Source: an uncultured Lachnospiraceae bacterium
GTDB taxonomy: Bacteria; Bacillota; Clostridia; Lachnospirales; Lachnospiraceae
Reading direction: 5' to 3'
DNA: 64,000 bases
Assembly (NCBI GenBank): GCA_934330725.1
Contig: CAKRGM010000001.1
Span: 124,001 to 188,000 of the forward strand
Positions within the stretch are counted from its first letter, which is position 1. Every line of letters begins with the position of its first letter. The position numbers and the translations under genes are program-made. Shown here in pieces: positions 32,397 through 40,792 of the stretch. Below the pieces are notes generated by a model that saw only the letters and a list, made by a program, of their open reading frames with translations, did no database searches and was not told where the DNA came from.

Positions 32397-33551
32397 ATGG
32401 CAAAACGAAAAGAAGGCCACAGAGGGGCAAAAAATAATCAGAAGACAGACGGGAAGAGGGTAAAACTAATAACAGCAGCCATAGCAGCAGTTGCAGTGGT
32501 GGCTGCTGTTATATGTTTTGTATTTGTAAAAAAAGATAATAGCAATAATAATGACAGTATACAAAATGATACGTCATTAAGTGCAGATGAGCAGGAAACT
32601 TCTGAGGAAGAAACAGTCGTAAAAGATGAACATCCAAATGAACAAAGGAGCCGTATAACTGGTAAGTGGATTGATAAAAGTACGGCTGATAATGTTCCGG
32701 TTGCAGTAATGTTCAGCAATGTAAAAGCTGCAATGCCACAGTCATCAATATCTGAGGCGGATATTGTTTTTGAATCACTTGTAGAGGGTGGAATAACAAG
32801 GCTGTGCTGCGTATTTGAAAATAAACCGCAGCTTGATAAGATTGGACCTGTAAGAAGCTGCCGTACATATTATTTGCTGTTTGCAAAAGAGTTTGAAGCA
32901 GGATATGTTCATTTTGGATATTCGGAATATGCAGAGCAGTATTTAAAACAGGATAAGTTCCATTCACTGGATGGTATGGTATATTGTGATTTCTACAGAA
33001 CATCAGATAGAAAGGCACCGCATAATGCATATACATCGTGGTCAGGGATAATGCAAAGCTATAATGCGAAGGGCTATCCGGCGCAATATTCACAGGATTA
33101 TAATGCACCTTTTACATTTAATACTGATGACAGTAATGATATTACAATACAAAATGGTCAGGCATGTAATAAGTTTTATCCTGGATATCCATATAATAAA
33201 CCATATTTTGAATATAATGCGGCTACAAAGGAATATTTAAGATTCCAGTTTGATGGACCACAGGTTGACCAGCTTAATGGCCAGCAGCTTTCATATAAGA
33301 ATATCCTTGTAAAATATGTGGAGCCTGCATATTATCCAAATGGCACACCAAATTATAAAATAAGCGGAACCGGAAAAGGGATATTCATAACAGATGGTAA
33401 GGCAGTTAATGTGACATGGAAAAAAGATTCAGAAACTGAAAGCCCTACGAAATATTACTATGAAGATGGAACAGAAGTGGTTTTAAATCAGGGAAAGACA
33501 TTTATCTGCCAGGTAGAAACATCACAGGGGGTATCAATACTTGAACAGTGA
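32397..33551 (+). CDS. DUF3048 domain protein (YerB-like), membrane-anchored
   Basis: The product has a basic cytoplasmic N-terminus (MAKRKEGHRGAKNNQ), one membrane span (about 21-43), a low-complexity acidic linker and a DUF3048 region. Recognisable DUF3048 segments include VPVAVMFSNVKAAMPQSSISEADIVFESLVEGGITR, cut here as VPVAVMFSN...EADIVFE, and IGPVRSCRTYY. The family includes YerB, an extracytoplasmic protein of unknown function. ATG 32397 is ten bases after AGGGG; ATG 32388 would be only one base away. The end overlaps the cdd start by 11 bases. dgkA and era, which often occupy this stretch in Firmicutes, are not here. Confidence 0.87.
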   Translation: MAKRKEGHRGAKNNQKTDGKRVKLITAAIAAVAVVAAVICFVFVKKDNSNNNDSIQNDTSLSADEQETSEEETVVKDEHPNEQRSRITGKWIDKSTADNVPVAVMFSNVKAAMPQSSISEADIVFESLVEGGITRLCCVFENKPQLDKIGPVRSCRTYYLLFAKEFEAGYVHFGYSEYAEQYLKQDKFHSLDGMVYCDFYRTSDRKAPHNAYTSWSGIMQSYNAKGYPAQYSQDYNAPFTFNTDDSNDITIQNGQACNKFYPGYPYNKPYFEYNAATKEYLRFQFDGPQVDQLNGQQLSYKNILVKYVEPAYYPNGTPNYKISGTGKGIFITDGKAVNVTWKKDSETESPTKYYYEDGTEVVLNQGKTFICQVETSQGVSILEQ

Positions 33552-33936
33552 AAATGAAAAGCTGATAGCATTAGCAAAAGAAGCACTTAAATATTCATAT
33601 TCACCATATTCGGATTTTGCCGTCGGGGCAGCACTTATAACAGACTCCGGAAAGATGTATACAGGATGTAATATTGAAAATTCTTCATATGGTGCAACCA
33701 ATTGTGCTGAACGGACAGCTGTTTTTAAGGCAGTGTCTGAAGGTGAGAAAAAGATAAAAAAAATCGCAATAGTATCATCATCGGGGCAGAAGACGCCGCC
33801 ATGTGGTATATGCAGACAGGTGTTAAGCGAATTTATGAGTATCAGTGAAGGCAAGATTATTCTTGAAGATGATGGAAAGCCGGTGGAATATAAACTGGCT
33901 GATTTTCTGCCAATGCACTTTAGTTTAAAAAAATAG
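33541..33936 (+). CDS. cdd: Cytidine deaminase
   Basis: Cdd converts cytidine and deoxycytidine to uridine and deoxyuridine in pyrimidine salvage. The 131-residue product has YSPYSDFAVGAAL, GCNIENSSYGATNCAERTAVF with the catalytic glutamate and first zinc cysteine, and the PPCGICRQ motif with the other two zinc ligands. The start is TTG 33541, overlapping the end of the DUF3048 gene by 11 bases, with CAGGGGG upstream. The overlap implies coupled translation. Confidence 0.95.
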   Translation: MNSENEKLIALAKEALKYSYSPYSDFAVGAALITDSGKMYTGCNIENSSYGATNCAERTAVFKAVSEGEKKIKKIAIVSSSGQKTPPCGICRQVLSEFMSISEGKIILEDDGKPVEYKLADFLPMHFSLKK

Positions 33937-33976
33937 TATATTTATGCCTTTTTATGTTAATAATACCTATATCCAA

Positions 33977-34211
33977 ATCAGCATGGGAAAATATGCTGAT
34001 GTGATTAGTGTTCACCCGGGATTTGTACTTTGAACAGACCCTGGGTGAATCTTGAAATTGGTGCGGGGATGGAGATTAGTGTGAAAAATCATGCTGATAC
34101 TATGATTTTTCACACAGCTATTTGTGCCGCAGGCATCACAAATAGCCATGATTGCAGAGCTGAATTTGAAATTCAGCCCGCGATTCCTTCGACGCAAAGA
34201 GTCTGCGGAAT
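33977..34211 (+). repeat. Array of consecutive hairpins between cdd and the BofC-like gene
   Basis: Six inverted repeats lie almost end to end. They are ATCAGCAT/ATGCTGAT (33977-34000); TTCACCCGGG with CCTGGGTGAA (34011-34049, one G-U); GTGTGAAAAATCAT/ATGATTTTTCACAC (34079-34115, 14 perfect pairs); GCTATTTGTG/CACAAATAGC (34117-34146); GCTGAATTT/AAATTCAGC (34159-34177); and ATTCC/GGAAT with inner GAC/GTC (34183-34211). GATTAGTGT and ATGGAGATTA recur between them. No credible coding frame crosses it. It could be a structured leader or a palindromic repeat element. Confidence 0.7.
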
Positions 34212-34221
34212 GGAGATTAAC

Positions 34222-34704
34222 ATGAACAAGGCTAAATATATATATGCATCGGCAGTTGGAGTGATAGTTATAGGATGTGTCATTCTTATAATAAGTATCG
34301 CAACAGGAAATAATAATATAAAAAATAAGAATAATTCTGACAGTCAGATCAAAAGTGAGGAAGCATATGATGCTGATATGAAGCTTAATGCAGAGGCGGG
34401 GAAGGCTTCAGTTGATGATGAGAATAATGGTAATTCTTTAGATGCTGATAAATCAGATAAAAACCATTCGGATCCGGATGAAGGAGATATAAGCGGAAGG
34501 CAGGCTGGCGATGTTCAGACAGAAGTGTACAGGCTGGTTCTTGAAAATGACAGGATAAGCATATATGAAGATGATGCATTTTTTGATTATGCAGATATCA
34601 ATATCTATAGCATTCCGGCTGATGTACAGAAAAAGCTTATTAATGGAATAGAACTTCAGGGCGAACAGCAGCTGTATGAATTTCTTCAGACTTATAGCAG
34701 TTGA
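34222..34704 (+). CDS. Membrane-anchored protein with BofC C-terminal-like domain
   Basis: ATG 34222, eight bases after GGAATGGAGATTA, gives a 160-residue protein. It has one N-terminal membrane span (about 9-30), a low-complexity Asp/Asn/Lys linker and a C-terminal domain starting near residue 112 (VYRLVLENDRISIYE). The end, with DINIYSIPADVQKKLINGIE and LYEFLQTYSS, resembles the BofC C-terminal domain, whose prototype inhibits SpoIVB proteolysis in the forespore of Bacillus. The identification rests on this short domain and is moderate. An open frame further upstream crosses the hairpin array and is not considered coding. Confidence 0.65.
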   Translation: MNKAKYIYASAVGVIVIGCVILIISIATGNNNIKNKNNSDSQIKSEEAYDADMKLNAEAGKASVDDENNGNSLDADKSDKNHSDPDEGDISGRQAGDVQTEVYRLVLENDRISIYEDDAFFDYADINIYSIPADVQKKLINGIELQGEQQLYEFLQTYSS

Positions 34705-34765
34705 CAAAACTAACATGTCTGATTTGTAACAAAGATATTATAAATATTGTAAATGGAGAAAAAAC

Positions 34766-36118
34766 ATGAATATACTACAGTGTGACTGCCTTGTTATAGG
34801 GGCAGGAGCAGCAGGGATGATGGCAGCAATCACTGCTGCCCGCAAGTCGGCTGGAACCGGTAAGAAAGTGATTATAGTTGAACATACAGAAAAAATTGGA
34901 AATAAAATACTTCAGACAGGTAATGGAAAATGTAATTTTACAAATCTTGATATGGATGAAGGCAAATATCAGAATGAAGATAAAAGCTTTGTAAAGGAAG
35001 CACTGTCACAGTTTGGAGTTTATAATACAATAAATTTCTTTAAAGGGATAGGTGTATATCATAAAGAAAAAAACGGGTATGTATATCCGAATTCAGAAAC
35101 GGCTGCGTCACTGCAAAATGCACTAAGACTTGAGGTTGAACATCAAAAAATAAAAGTAATTCTTAAATTTAATATAAGAAACTGCAGGATTTCCAGGGAT
35201 AAAAAATTTTACGAAGTAATTTCGGATAAAAGTCTGGATACAATGATAAAAGCGAAAAGCCTGATAATTGCAACAGGTTCAATGGCAGCACCTAAGACTG
35301 GTTCAGATGGTTCGGGTTATGAACTTGCAAAACAGCTTGGACATACAGCAGTAAAGCCTCTTCCGGCATTGGTACAGCTTATATCGGATGATAAGGTGTG
35401 CAAAATGATGGCCGGTGTCAGAAGCACAGGAAAAGTGGTATTGTATGTTGACAATAAGGAGTGTGCCTGGGATTACGGTGAGATACAGTATACAGATTAC
35501 GGAATATCAGGTATACCGGTATTCCAGATAAGCCGTTTTGCGGTAAAGGCAGCAGATTCAAAGAAAAAGGTATATGCGGCTATAGACATGCTTACGCAGT
35601 ACTCGCTTGAAGAATTAGAAAAAGATACAAAAATACGACTTGGAAATGAGAATTATAAGACGATAGAAGAGTTCTTTTGTGGACTTTTAAATAAAAAGCT
35701 TGTATCTGCAATAGCAAGGAAAGCCAATGTGGGTATTAATGACAAAGTTAAAGCTGTAAATTATAAAAAAATTATGGATATGTTAAAGCTGATGAAAGAT
35801 TTCCGGGTGAACATAACAGGTTTCAAACCATTTGAGAATGCGCAGATATGTCAGGGCGGTATATCGCTGAAAGAAATAAATTGTGAAACGATGGAATCAA
35901 AACTTCATAAGGGACTTTATTTTGCCGGAGAAGTGATGGATGTTGATGGAAAGTGTGGGGGATACAACCTGCAGTGGGCGTGGAGCAGCGGCTATATTGC
36001 AGGAAAAAATGCAGTAAGCGCAGGAAATGAGGTAGTAAATAATAAACATGTTAAGAATCAATCAGATAAAGTTAAGCCCAAAACATTCAAAAAAAGAAAT
36101 GGACAGGGCTGTATATAA
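34766..36118 (+). CDS. FAD/NAD(P)-dependent oxidoreductase, HI0933/YhiN family
   Basis: The N-terminal dinucleotide-binding motif VIGAGAAGMMAA binds FAD. NKILQTGNGKCNFTN, IIATGSMAAPKTGSDGSGYELAKQLGH and the C-terminal GLYFAGEVMDVDGKCGGYNLQWAWSSG-type end (GEVMDVDGKCGGYN) mark the HI0933/YhiN/BaiN family of flavoproteins. The substrate is unknown; some members reduce steroid or bile-acid double bonds, but that cannot be inferred here. The 450 residues include a longer tail than usual that overlaps the next gene by 71 bases. AATGGAGA precedes the ATG. Confidence 0.9.
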   Translation: MNILQCDCLVIGAGAAGMMAAITAARKSAGTGKKVIIVEHTEKIGNKILQTGNGKCNFTNLDMDEGKYQNEDKSFVKEALSQFGVYNTINFFKGIGVYHKEKNGYVYPNSETAASLQNALRLEVEHQKIKVILKFNIRNCRISRDKKFYEVISDKSLDTMIKAKSLIIATGSMAAPKTGSDGSGYELAKQLGHTAVKPLPALVQLISDDKVCKMMAGVRSTGKVVLYVDNKECAWDYGEIQYTDYGISGIPVFQISRFAVKAADSKKKVYAAIDMLTQYSLEELEKDTKIRLGNENYKTIEEFFCGLLNKKLVSAIARKANVGINDKVKAVNYKKIMDMLKLMKDFRVNITGFKPFENAQICQGGISLKEINCETMESKLHKGLYFAGEVMDVDGKCGGYNLQWAWSSGYIAGKNAVSAGNEVVNNKHVKNQSDKVKPKTFKKRNGQGCI

Positions 36119-37712
36119 GGCATTAAGACTTAATAAAAATGATATATGTGAATACATAATTGCAAAGAGGTCTGTAGATGCAAGACACAAGCCGGATATA
36201 GAATATGTTTATAGTGTAAATATTATTTCAGTTATTCATAACGGGAAAAAACTTGATAACAAATCAATAATTTCAAATGCACGCAATAAAAACCTGGCAG
36301 AGGTAAAGGAAGTATCATATAATTTTCCGGCAGTGCTTTCACCACAGCAGACGGCATATTTTAAAGAAAATGAGGATGAAAGACCGGTTATTGTCGGATT
36401 TGGACCTGCTGGAATGTTTGCTGCATTGAATCTTGCAAGGGCAGGGGCATGCCCTGTTGTATATGAGCGTGGTGAGCCAGTCGATAAAAGACAGCAGACT
36501 GTGGAAAATTTCTGGAATACAGGTGTGTTAAATCGGGAATCAAATGTTCAGTTTGGAGAAGGCGGCGCAGGTACATTTTCTGATGGAAAACTCAACACAG
36601 GAATAAAAGACCCTACAGGAAGAATAAGAGAAACACTTAAGACATTTGTAGAGTTTGGGGCAGACAGCAATATTCTTTATGTTAATAAGCCACATATTGG
36701 AACAGATGTGCTTGCGGAAGTCGTAAAAAATATCAGAAATGAAATAATAAACCTTGGCGGTGAGATTAATTTTAATACAAAATTAAACGATGCCATAATA
36801 GAAAATAATAAAATCAGCAGTATTGAACTTGTTAATACAGTGTCAGGGGAAAAAGTGCTGCGCAGATGCAGCTGTTTGTGTCTGGCACTGGGGCACAGTG
36901 CAAGAGATACATTTGAAATGCTTGATAAAAAGCCGCTTATTATGGAACCAAAACCGTTTGCAGTTGGACTGAGAATTGAACATCCACAGGAATTTATTAA
37001 TTACAATGCATATGCACAGGCAGCTTATAACATGAAAGAAACAGGGCTTCCGGTTGCAGATTACAAGGTGACATATCAGACATCAAAAAAGCGCGGTGTA
37101 TATTCATTTTGCATGTGTCCCGGCGGATATGTTGTTAATGCATCAAGCGAAAGTGAAATGACAGCTGTTAATGGCATGAGTTATTCCAAAAGAGACAGTT
37201 TAAATGCCAATAGTGCAATAATTGTGAATGTTACGCCAAATGATTTTGGTAATAATACACTTGATGGCATGAAATTCCAAAGAAAGCTTGAGAAGCTTGC
37301 TTATAAAAATGCAGATGGGGATATTCCCGTACAGTTACTGGCGGATTTTAGACACAACCGTGTGTCAACAGGCCTGGGCAGAGTGACACCATGTATAAAA
37401 GGAAAATATAAATTTGCCGATTTAAATAATGTACTGCCACAATTCATATCTGAAGCTATAAAAGAAGCTGTCACGCCGGAAGGTTTTGGACGCCTGATAA
37501 AAGGATTTGATATGGAAGATGCTGTGTTTTCCGGAGTGGAAAGCCGTACATCAAGTCCACTGAGGATATTGCGTGATGAGAAACTCGAAGCAGCAGTTAA
37601 AGGTATATTTCCATGTGGAGAGGGAGCAGGATATGCAGGGGGTATAACATCGGCGGCGGTTGACGGAATAAAAGTCGCGGAACAGATTGTTTTGTCGAAA
37701 ATGCACAAATAA
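36048..37712 (+). CDS. FAD-dependent dehydrogenase, COG2509 type
   Basis: This 554-residue flavoprotein has an N-terminal small domain starting MLRINQIKLSP, an FAD motif VIVGFGPAGMFAALNLARAG (near 105), and NVQFGEGGAGTFSDGKL, LALGHSARDTF, CMCPGGYVVNASSE and a C-terminal FPCGEGAGYAGGI. These are hallmarks of the COG2509 family of uncharacterised FAD-dependent dehydrogenases. The start within the previous gene is supported by the family-like N-terminus. The pair of flavoprotein genes is co-transcribed. The reaction is unknown. Confidence 0.9.
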   Translation: MLRINQIKLSPKHSKKEMDRAVYKALRLNKNDICEYIIAKRSVDARHKPDIEYVYSVNIISVIHNGKKLDNKSIISNARNKNLAEVKEVSYNFPAVLSPQQTAYFKENEDERPVIVGFGPAGMFAALNLARAGACPVVYERGEPVDKRQQTVENFWNTGVLNRESNVQFGEGGAGTFSDGKLNTGIKDPTGRIRETLKTFVEFGADSNILYVNKPHIGTDVLAEVVKNIRNEIINLGGEINFNTKLNDAIIENNKISSIELVNTVSGEKVLRRCSCLCLALGHSARDTFEMLDKKPLIMEPKPFAVGLRIEHPQEFINYNAYAQAAYNMKETGLPVADYKVTYQTSKKRGVYSFCMCPGGYVVNASSESEMTAVNGMSYSKRDSLNANSAIIVNVTPNDFGNNTLDGMKFQRKLEKLAYKNADGDIPVQLLADFRHNRVSTGLGRVTPCIKGKYKFADLNNVLPQFISEAIKEAVTPEGFGRLIKGFDMEDAVFSGVESRTSSPLRILRDEKLEAAVKGIFPCGEGAGYAGGITSAAVDGIKVAEQIVLSKMHK

Positions 37713-37729
37713 ATGAAAGTATTTTTTAT

Positions 37730-37757
37730 TTGCGTAAAATTTTTTAAGTGATAAAAT
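37730..37757 (+). promoter_or_regulatory. Promoter of pilB-pilT
   Basis: TTGCGT (37730-37735), a 16-base spacer and TAAAAT (37752-37757) preceded by TGA form an extended promoter about 30 bases before pilB. It marks the start of the type IV pilus locus. Confidence 0.6.
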
Positions 37758-37788
37758 AGCTTTATATGAAAAAACGGAGGAAATCATC

Positions 37789-39492
37789 TTGATTTACAGG
37801 AAGAAAGTCAGATTAGGCGATGTTTTGATAAGAAAAGGCCTTATCGATGAAGAACAGTTGAAGAATGCACTTGAACAGCAGAAAGAAAAGAAAATGCTGC
37901 TTGGTGAGACATTAATAGAGCTGGGATGCATCTCAAGAGACAAGCTGAATGACGTTTTATGCGAATATCTTAATATAAGTTTTGTAGATGTCAGAGCATA
38001 TGAGCCGAAAGAAGATGTGTTCAGTCTCCTTGATGAGAGCATTATGCGTAAATATACGCTTATTCCACTTGATTATGAAGACGGTAATGCCGGCGTTATA
38101 AAGGTTGCCATGGCGGACCCGATGAATTTTAATGCTCTTGATGATATTAATATTATTACAGGTAAACAGGCCTCTCCATATCTTGCAAATGCAATGGATA
38201 TTAATGCATTTCTTGATAAAAAATTCGGAAAACAGCAGGCTAAAAATATAGCTGAATTATATAAAAAAGAACAGGGAATAACAGACGAGCAGGAATCAGA
38301 GGCTGATAAGGCGAGAAAAGAAGAAATAGAGAATGCGCCTATTGTACAGCTGGTTAATAACGCAATTGAACAGGCTGTGCGAGAAAGAGCCAGTGATATA
38401 CATATTGAACCATTTGAAAATAACATAAGGATACGTTTCCGTGTGGATGGAAGTTTAAGAGAAGCACTTGTTTATGAAAAAACACTGCTTAATGCAATAA
38501 CTGCAAGAATAAAAATCATGGCTGGGATGGACATTGCTGAAAAGAGAAAGCCACAGGACGGACGTATCACAATAATGGTAGACAGGCATGAATATGATAT
38601 CCGTGTATCTAATCTGCCTACAGTTTATGGCGAAAAGACTGTTATGAGACTTGCATCAAAGGAAGGATTTAAAAAAGAGAAGAGTGAACTTGGTATGACG
38701 CCAAAAGATCTTGAACGCTTTGATACAATATTAAAAAATCCACATGGAATCATCCTTGTAACAGGACCTACAGGAAGTGGTAAGTCCACAACACTGTATA
38801 CAGCACTTAGTGCTCTTAACAGTGAAGATTTAAATATTATTACGGTTGAAGACCCTGTTGAGGCAAATATAGACGGAATTAATCAGGTCCAGGTAAATAA
38901 CAAGGCTGACCTTACATTTTCAAGTGCTTTAAGGTCAATACTTCGTCAGGATCCGGATATAATCATGATTGGTGAAATCCGAGATTCAGAGACAGCAGAA
39001 ATAGCGGTAAGAGCATCTATAACAGGTCATCTTGTTGTAAGTACACTGCATACTAACAGTACTGCAAGCTCTGTATCACGTCTTGTTGATATGGGAATAG
39101 AACCATATCTTCTTTCTGATTCACTTGCGGGCGTTATTGCACAGCGTCTTGTAAGAAGGCTTTGCAGCTGCAAGACAGAAAGACCTGCTACCGAAAGCGA
39201 AAAGAAAGAACTTGGAGTTTCACCGGATGAACAAATTACCATATGTGAACCATGCGGATGCAAAATCTGCAATAATACAGGATATCTTGGAAGAATTGGT
39301 ATCTATGAGATAATGATAGTAACACCTTCGATAAAGAGAATGATAGCAAAGGGAGCAGAACCTGATGAAATACGTAATCAGGCTGTTTCTGAAGGAATGC
39401 ATACACTTAAGATGTCGGCAGCTGATTATGTAAAAAAAGGAATCACATCAATGGCAGAAATGATTAAGGCTACGTACGAGATTGATGATTAA
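37789..39492 (+). CDS. pilB: Type IV pilus assembly ATPase PilB
   Basis: PilB powers pilus extension from the cytoplasmic face of the platform PilC. The 567-residue product has an N-terminal MshE/GspE-like domain (RLGDVLIRKGLIDEEQL), the catalytic core with Walker A GPTGSGKSTT (about 326-335), the Asp box, Walker B IIMIGEIRDSETAE, and a zinc-binding cluster of cysteines between about 457 and 505 (RRLCSCK...CEPCGCKICNNTG). It starts at TTG 37789 with CGGAGG eight bases upstream. It is followed by pilT, giving antagonistic motors in one unit. Confidence 0.96.
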   Translation: MIYRKKVRLGDVLIRKGLIDEEQLKNALEQQKEKKMLLGETLIELGCISRDKLNDVLCEYLNISFVDVRAYEPKEDVFSLLDESIMRKYTLIPLDYEDGNAGVIKVAMADPMNFNALDDINIITGKQASPYLANAMDINAFLDKKFGKQQAKNIAELYKKEQGITDEQESEADKARKEEIENAPIVQLVNNAIEQAVRERASDIHIEPFENNIRIRFRVDGSLREALVYEKTLLNAITARIKIMAGMDIAEKRKPQDGRITIMVDRHEYDIRVSNLPTVYGEKTVMRLASKEGFKKEKSELGMTPKDLERFDTILKNPHGIILVTGPTGSGKSTTLYTALSALNSEDLNIITVEDPVEANIDGINQVQVNNKADLTFSSALRSILRQDPDIIMIGEIRDSETAEIAVRASITGHLVVSTLHTNSTASSVSRLVDMGIEPYLLSDSLAGVIAQRLVRRLCSCKTERPATESEKKELGVSPDEQITICEPCGCKICNNTGYLGRIGIYEIMIVTPSIKRMIAKGAEPDEIRNQAVSEGMHTLKMSAADYVKKGITSMAEMIKATYEIDD

Positions 39493-39533
39493 ATATTAAA
39501 TTAGTGAGAAAATCACAGAAATGAGGAATTGAA

Positions 39534-40598
39534 ATGATAACGGTAGATGAATTGATCAAGCAGGCTAAAGATATGAAGGCGTCCGACCTTCATCTTACAG
39601 TAGCACTTCCGCCACGTGTAAGAATTGATGGTGAACTTAAGAATCTTGACGAATATGAAAAGTTTACGCCGGATACTGTAAAACAGATGGTTCTTGGAAT
39701 GATGACAGACAGGCAGAAGGCAATATTTGAAAAACGTGGAGAAGTCGATTTCTCATATTCAATCATGAACGTAGGACGAGTCAGAGTCAATGCATTTAAG
39801 CAGAGAGGCTCAGCTGCCTGCGCATTAAGAATTGTGGATACAAATATTCCAAGCCCGGAAGATCTTGGGGTTCCAAAGTCGGTAATAGATCTTTATTCAA
39901 AAAAGAGAGGGCTTGTGCTTGTAACAGGACCTACAGGAAGTGGTAAGTCTACAACTCTTGCATCACTTATCAACAGAATAAATGAAAAGCGTAAGGCTCA
40001 TGTAATAACACTTGAAGATCCTATCGAGTATTTACATTCACATAAGAACTCAATGATAAATCAGAGAGAAATTGGTATTGATACAATATCCTATGCTGAT
40101 GCCTTAAGAGCAGCGTTGCGTGAAGACCCTGATGTTATTCTTGTGGGCGAGATGCGTGATCTTGAAACTATTGCCACAGCAATAACAGCTGCGGAAACAG
40201 GACATCTTGTGTTTTCAACATTACATACAATTGGTGCGGCATCTACAATTGACCGTATAATTGATGTTTTCCCTGCTCACCAGCAGGAACAGATAAGAAT
40301 ACAGCTTGCGATGGTACTTGAAGCCGTTATATCACAACAGCTTATTCCTAGAACAGATAAAGGAAGAGTTGCTGCATTTGAAGTTATGCATGCTACTATA
40401 CCTATTAAGAACCTTATAAGAGAATCAAAGACATTCCAGATACAGACAATAATACAGACAAGCAGAAAAGCAGGAATGATAACAATGGATGATTCACTTA
40501 TTGATCTGTGCCACAGGGAAATAATAAGTGAGAGCAACGCTATTGAATTTGCACAAAATGAGGATTATGTTGAGAAACGTGTCAGCTATGTGATATAA
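39534..40598 (+). CDS. pilT: Type IV pilus retraction ATPase PilT
   Basis: PilT drives pilus retraction, which gives twitching motility and DNA uptake in other species. The 354-residue product has the N-terminal PAS-like domain (DLHLTVALPPRVRIDG), Walker A GPTGSGKSTT (near 132), the Asp box region, Walker B VILVGEMRDLET, and the AITAAETGHLVFSTLHT segment. It lacks the zinc cluster of PilB, as expected for PilT. It sits 41 bases after pilB. Confidence 0.96.
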   Translation: MITVDELIKQAKDMKASDLHLTVALPPRVRIDGELKNLDEYEKFTPDTVKQMVLGMMTDRQKAIFEKRGEVDFSYSIMNVGRVRVNAFKQRGSAACALRIVDTNIPSPEDLGVPKSVIDLYSKKRGLVLVTGPTGSGKSTTLASLINRINEKRKAHVITLEDPIEYLHSHKNSMINQREIGIDTISYADALRAALREDPDVILVGEMRDLETIATAITAAETGHLVFSTLHTIGAASTIDRIIDVFPAHQQEQIRIQLAMVLEAVISQQLIPRTDKGRVAAFEVMHATIPIKNLIRESKTFQIQTIIQTSRKAGMITMDDSLIDLCHREIISESNAIEFAQNEDYVEKRVSYVI

Positions 40599-40693
40599 TT
40601 TGACAGTTTACGCAAAAATACGCACTATTTAACAAAATAAATGTCAAAAAATTAGTTAATATGCCTATTTTTATAAAAAATTAATAGTTAGAA

Positions 40694-40722
40694 TTGAAAA
40701 AATCAGACACAATTGATATAAT
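40694..40722 (+). promoter_or_regulatory. Strong promoter of the pilC operon
   Basis: TTGAAA (40694-40699), a 17-base spacer and a perfect TATAAT (40717-40722) preceded by TGA lie in the 194-base gap after pilT. This gives the pilus machinery and major pilin genes their own start. Confidence 0.75.
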
Positions 40723-40792
40723 TAATACGATAAAAAGGTTAATTATTTTAAGAAAAAACATATAACCTTGTAAAATAGAAGGGATATTGGTT

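Noticed and set aside
34030..34221. A longer N-terminus for the BofC-like protein, starting at ATG 34030
   Set aside because: The 64 extra residues are read straight through the hairpin array and look non-coding; ATG 34222 has a good ribosome site and gives a normal membrane-anchor start.
34701..34744. A TTGACA promoter for the HI0933-family gene
   Set aside because: TTGACA at 34701-34706 has no acceptable -10 at 16-18 bases; TATTAT and TATAAA lie about 29 or more bases away.
40599..40650. A terminator after pilT formed by TTTGACA and TGTCAAA
   Set aside because: Seven pairs separated by more than 30 bases with no strong T run is too weak to call.
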